A stretch of DNA of 64,000 bases from Mycogone perniciosa (Eukaryota; Ascomycota; Sordariomycetes; Hypocreales; Hypocreaceae): the NCBI GenBank assembly GCA_025331125.1, contig JAOALB010000046.1:186001-250000 (forward strand), written 5' to 3'. Under the pieces are notes generated by a model. That model saw only the letters and a program-made list of their open reading frames with translations. It made no database searches and was not told where the DNA came from. This document shows positions 61,251-64,000 of the stretch, in pieces (the stretch's first letter is position 1; each line of letters starts with the position of its first letter). A program made the translations under genes and the position numbers.

Positions 61251-63589
61251 ATGTCTCTTCCTGTGAACGACGACCGTCGCAGAGGCCATTCCAGGTCGAG
61301 GTCTCGTGACCAGCGTTCTAAAGAAGACCCAGCGCAAGAAGCGCACACGTACGGCGACATACGGGAACCCAGCTATACCTACCCCGAAGACGACCTAGAT
61401 GATGGCTACAAGTCCAGTCGCCGTCGCAAAGATGCGCCCGGCGGTCATCTGCCGTACCCAGCAGAGGGCGGCATGGACTCAATGCTCCCCGGGAGTCGGT
61501 CATTGTATAGCTACGATGACACGCGGGTCCTCTATCGCACTGCCTCGCCCCCGAGAGACTCGCCCTACCGCAGCGAGGCACAGCTTCCTGGGGCTTTCCC
61601 CGAAGATGATCGGCCCAAGCGGGACAGTGGTGACGAACGCCACACTCGTTATGCTGATGACCGGGACTCCCGACATGGGAGGCGCGACAAGTCTGACAAA
61701 GATGAACCGCGCATCCGCATTGCTGAGCCCCCCAAGGACAATTACGACAGAGATGGGTTCACAGACGACAGGCTGAAGTTCCTGCCTCAAAAGTACAGTC
61801 GCAAGTATGAGGAGGACGAGGACGCCAAGAAAAAAGAGCGCCGCAAGAAGGAACGAGACGAGGACGATTTGGCGTACGGCCAGCTTCCTCCCCCACCGGT
61901 TTCGTCACGGCAGTCCAAGTACGACGACGACGGATCCCGTCGCGATTCACCTGGAGATGATCGAAAACGGCATACCGACTCAGACCGTGATGATTACGAC
62001 TCCAGGAGGTCTCACCGACACTCCCATCGAGAGGACTCCAAGCCCAATGTCTTGACTGTAGATCCTAGCAGCCGCGATCGAGATCGATCTCGAGACCGTC
62101 GAAAGGATAAATCTCCCGGCCCTTCAACTTTGGCTGTCGAGTCCGGACATCGAGATCGGGATAGGTCCAGGTCCAGAGATGGGCGAGGCGGCACTCGAGA
62201 CAAGTCCCCCCAGCCGCCCTCCAGTCGCATGGCCACCTTGACTGTCAATACAGGACGGCCGACGAGCCTATCACTCTCAGCAGCTCCTGCATCTCCACTT
62301 CTCGAATCCTACCGAGGAACATATCAAGACTGTTCACCAATGCCTTCCCCTATGCTTCTGGCATCTCAACACCCAAACGATTCTCTGAGGAACGTAGAGC
62401 CCCTCTCCCCCATTAATTCGGATATGGAGGGCGACGGTAGCAAGAGGCTCAATCGGCGGGCTCGTTTCCATGATCCCGAGGATATCGCATCTCGCCTCGC
62501 ACGCGCTCTAAAGGGCAACCATACGCCCGACATTCATCCTCTCATTGAGATTCTTCCAAGTCTCACACACGAACAGGTCATGGAGCTGCGTGCTGAGTAT
62601 AAAAGGATAGTCAAGACAGGCGCGGAACGCAAGGGTGTCAACATTGCCAAACACATTCGTGCACGGCTCAAGGATGAGGATCCAATTCTCATGAAGGCGT
62701 GTTACGCCGTGGCCCTAGGCAAGTGGGAAAGTGATGCGTACTGGGCCAACTTCTGGTACCAGGGTGACAAGACCCGACGCGAGTTGTTGATCGAGGCCCT
62801 CATGGGTCGGACGAATGATGAGATTCGCCGCATCAAGGATTCCTTCACGGACAAGAAGTACGACAATAGTCTCACAAAATGTATGAAGACGGAGTTAAAA
62901 GAAGACAAGTTCAAGAAGGCCGTGTTGATGGTCTTGGAAGAGCGCCGGATGGAAGAATACGACTACAACGGCCGCAGACTACCAGTCGACTACCGACTTG
63001 TGGACGACGATGTTGATGCCCTGCATAAAGCCGTCAAGTCTGAGAAGGGCGGCGAGACTTTGATGATTTCTATCATCGTTCAAAGGAGCGAGAGCCACTT
63101 GCGAGCTGTTCTCAAGGAATACGAGCACCACTACCGCGCCAACTTTGCCCGCGATGCCCTCAAGAAGAGCGGTAACCTTGTGGTATGTACAATATCCCTC
63201 AACCTACCTTTAATTCAATGCCACTTCACCTAATCTAATAGCGATTCTCCTAACAATAATCTTGACAGGGCGAGCTCCTCGCGCACATTCTCAACGGCGT
63301 CATCAACCGTCCTGTTCGGGACGCCCTCCTTCTCCACCATGCTCTTACGGCCTCTCGAAAAGACTCTTTGCGACGTGAGCTGCTCATATCACGCCTCGTT
63401 CGCTTCCACTGGGAGCCTCTCCATATGCAAGATGTGAAGAAGGCTTACCGCGAGCGCTACGGTCAGGATCTACAGGATGCGGTGCGTGAGGCGACGACTG
63501 GCGAGTGGGGGATGTTCTGCCGTGAATTATGTATTGCGCGAATGCCCAACGATGTGCGTAGGATGGAGCGGGTAGAGATAATCAGATAG
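61251..63589 (+). CDS. anxC4: annexin (ANXC4-like) with Arg/Asp/Ser-rich N-terminal half, 750 aa
   Basis: Annexins bind acidic phospholipids. Exons 61251-63182 and 63269-63589 (86-bp intron) sum to 2253 bases. The first ~400 residues are strongly charged and disordered (RRRGHSRSRSRDQRSK, YEEDEDAKKKERRKKERDED) with a near-duplicated unit: LTVDPSSRDRDRSRDRRKDK and LAVESGHRDRDRSRSRDGRG. Annexin-type repeats start near residue 405 (RARFHDPEDIASRLARAL) and continue through YAVALGKWESDAYWANFWYQ, LIEALMGRTNDEIRRIKDSF and the last, REATTGEWGMFCRELCIARM. Type II calcium loops (GxGT...D/E) are not obvious, so calcium binding may be lost or unusual. The start is chosen at MSLPVNDDRRRG; the open frame continues upstream without an ATG. 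The symbol follows the fungal ANXC4 group and is tentative. Confidence 0.87.
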
Positions 63590-63816
63590 TCACAAATTTA
63601 GGTTAGGAATGTTTTTTGGGTTTTTTTCTTTAATGTATGCTCGTTTCAAAATAACTTTGATGGTGTTACCTGGTTCAGCAAACACCAGTTTCTTCGCTCT
63701 AGATATAGAGAAAGTGATATGCCATACGCCCAGATAATGCAGGGAAGGGATCTCTGCTTTCCAAGAGCTGTACGGAGTAGTTGAAAGGATTGTTTGCTAG
63801 CTTCGTTTCTGTCTTA
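63590..63816. other. convergent intergenic region
   Basis: Short 3' interval with TACGGAGTA at 63771-63779; no gene. Confidence 0.6.
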
Positions 63817-64000
63817 TTATTTCTTTGATCCCTTTCCTCCTTTGCCTCCTTTCCCCTGACCTTTTTGACCACCACCTCCTCCTCGCCCCTTACCACCGCC
63901 ACCTCCTCCACCAGAGCCGCCAGCTCCCCCCGACATCATAACCCTTACTTTACTCACTGGCACACAGTTGATAATCTCCTCCGGTTTGAACACTTTGATG
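63817..64000 (-). CDS. C-terminal part of a Gly/Lys-rich protein (runs off the window)
   Basis: The minus-strand frame is open from the window edge to TAA at 63817. It reads KVFKPEEIINCVPVSKVRVM, then a tail of Gly and Lys (GGAGGSGGGGGGKGRGGGGG ... GGKGGKGSKK). Such tails occur on RNA-binding or ribosome-associated proteins; SRP14-like proteins have Gly/Lys tails, but no diagnostic motif is in view. The upstream part is needed for an identity. Confidence 0.55.
   Translation of the reverse strand, partial: IKVFKPEEIINCVPVSKVRVMMSGGAGGSGGGGGGGKGRGGGGGQKGQGKGGKGGKGSKK

Noticed and set aside
1..64000. CRISPR arrays, transposons, viral genes
   Set aside because: No spaced direct repeats, transposase, reverse transcriptase or viral motif was seen; tandem repeats present are simple microsatellites or short hexamers.

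Overview
The window is nuclear DNA of a filamentous ascomycete, most likely a eurotiomycete. Coding exons are interrupted by short introns of about 50-90 bp with GT..AG ends and CTAAC/CTGAC-like branch sites. Genes are 1-4 kb apart. The gene set (GH35 beta-galactosidase, Mid2-like wall sensor, LaeA-like methyltransferase, highly reducing polyketide synthase, ANXC4-like annexin) is typical of that group. I cannot name the species. All exon joins below were worked out by eye; for most genes the summed exon length divides by three, which supports them.

Left part (1-35 kb) is housekeeping and cell-surface or signalling genes: a phosphoinositide-specific phospholipase C (minus, 3' end unresolved), a 94-residue cupin protein (plus), a 926-residue disordered protein with a myristoylation-type N terminus (plus), a secreted beta-galactosidase in eight exons (minus), a Mid2-like membrane protein (plus), a roughly 2260-residue disordered plus coiled-coil protein (plus), the SRP receptor alpha subunit (minus), YIF1 (plus), an Mpv17/PMP22 membrane protein (plus), an unrecognised 417-residue protein (minus) and a Dabb-domain protein (plus).

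Middle part (35.8-57 kb) is accessory and looks like a secondary-metabolite locus: a decayed cupin gene, a 14-TM DHA2-type MFS transporter, a 3.6-kb gene-poor gap, a 2435-residue highly reducing PKS (KS-AT-DH-vestigial MT-ER-KR-ACP), an intron-containing tRNA-Gly, an O-methyltransferase with an N-terminal extension and, further out, a LaeA-like methyltransferase. A working model is that the PKS makes a reduced chain, the O-methyltransferase tailors it and the MFS protein exports it. No release enzyme, trans-acting enoyl reductase or pathway-specific transcription factor is visible. The ER domain lacks the usual glycine-rich NADPH motif.

Right part (58.8-64 kb) has a protein with a methyltransferase-like motif, an annexin with an Arg/Asp/Ser-rich N-terminal half and the C-terminal end of a Gly/Lys-rich protein running off the window.

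The most unusual genome-wide signal is a 9-mer, TACGGAGTA (or its complement TACTCCGTA). I count 26 exact copies, all outside coding exons, where about 0.5 would be expected by chance. Some form overlapping pairs or a perfect 16-bp palindrome. Variants TACGAAGTA and TACGAGTA are also common. No transposase, CRISPR array or viral gene was recognised.
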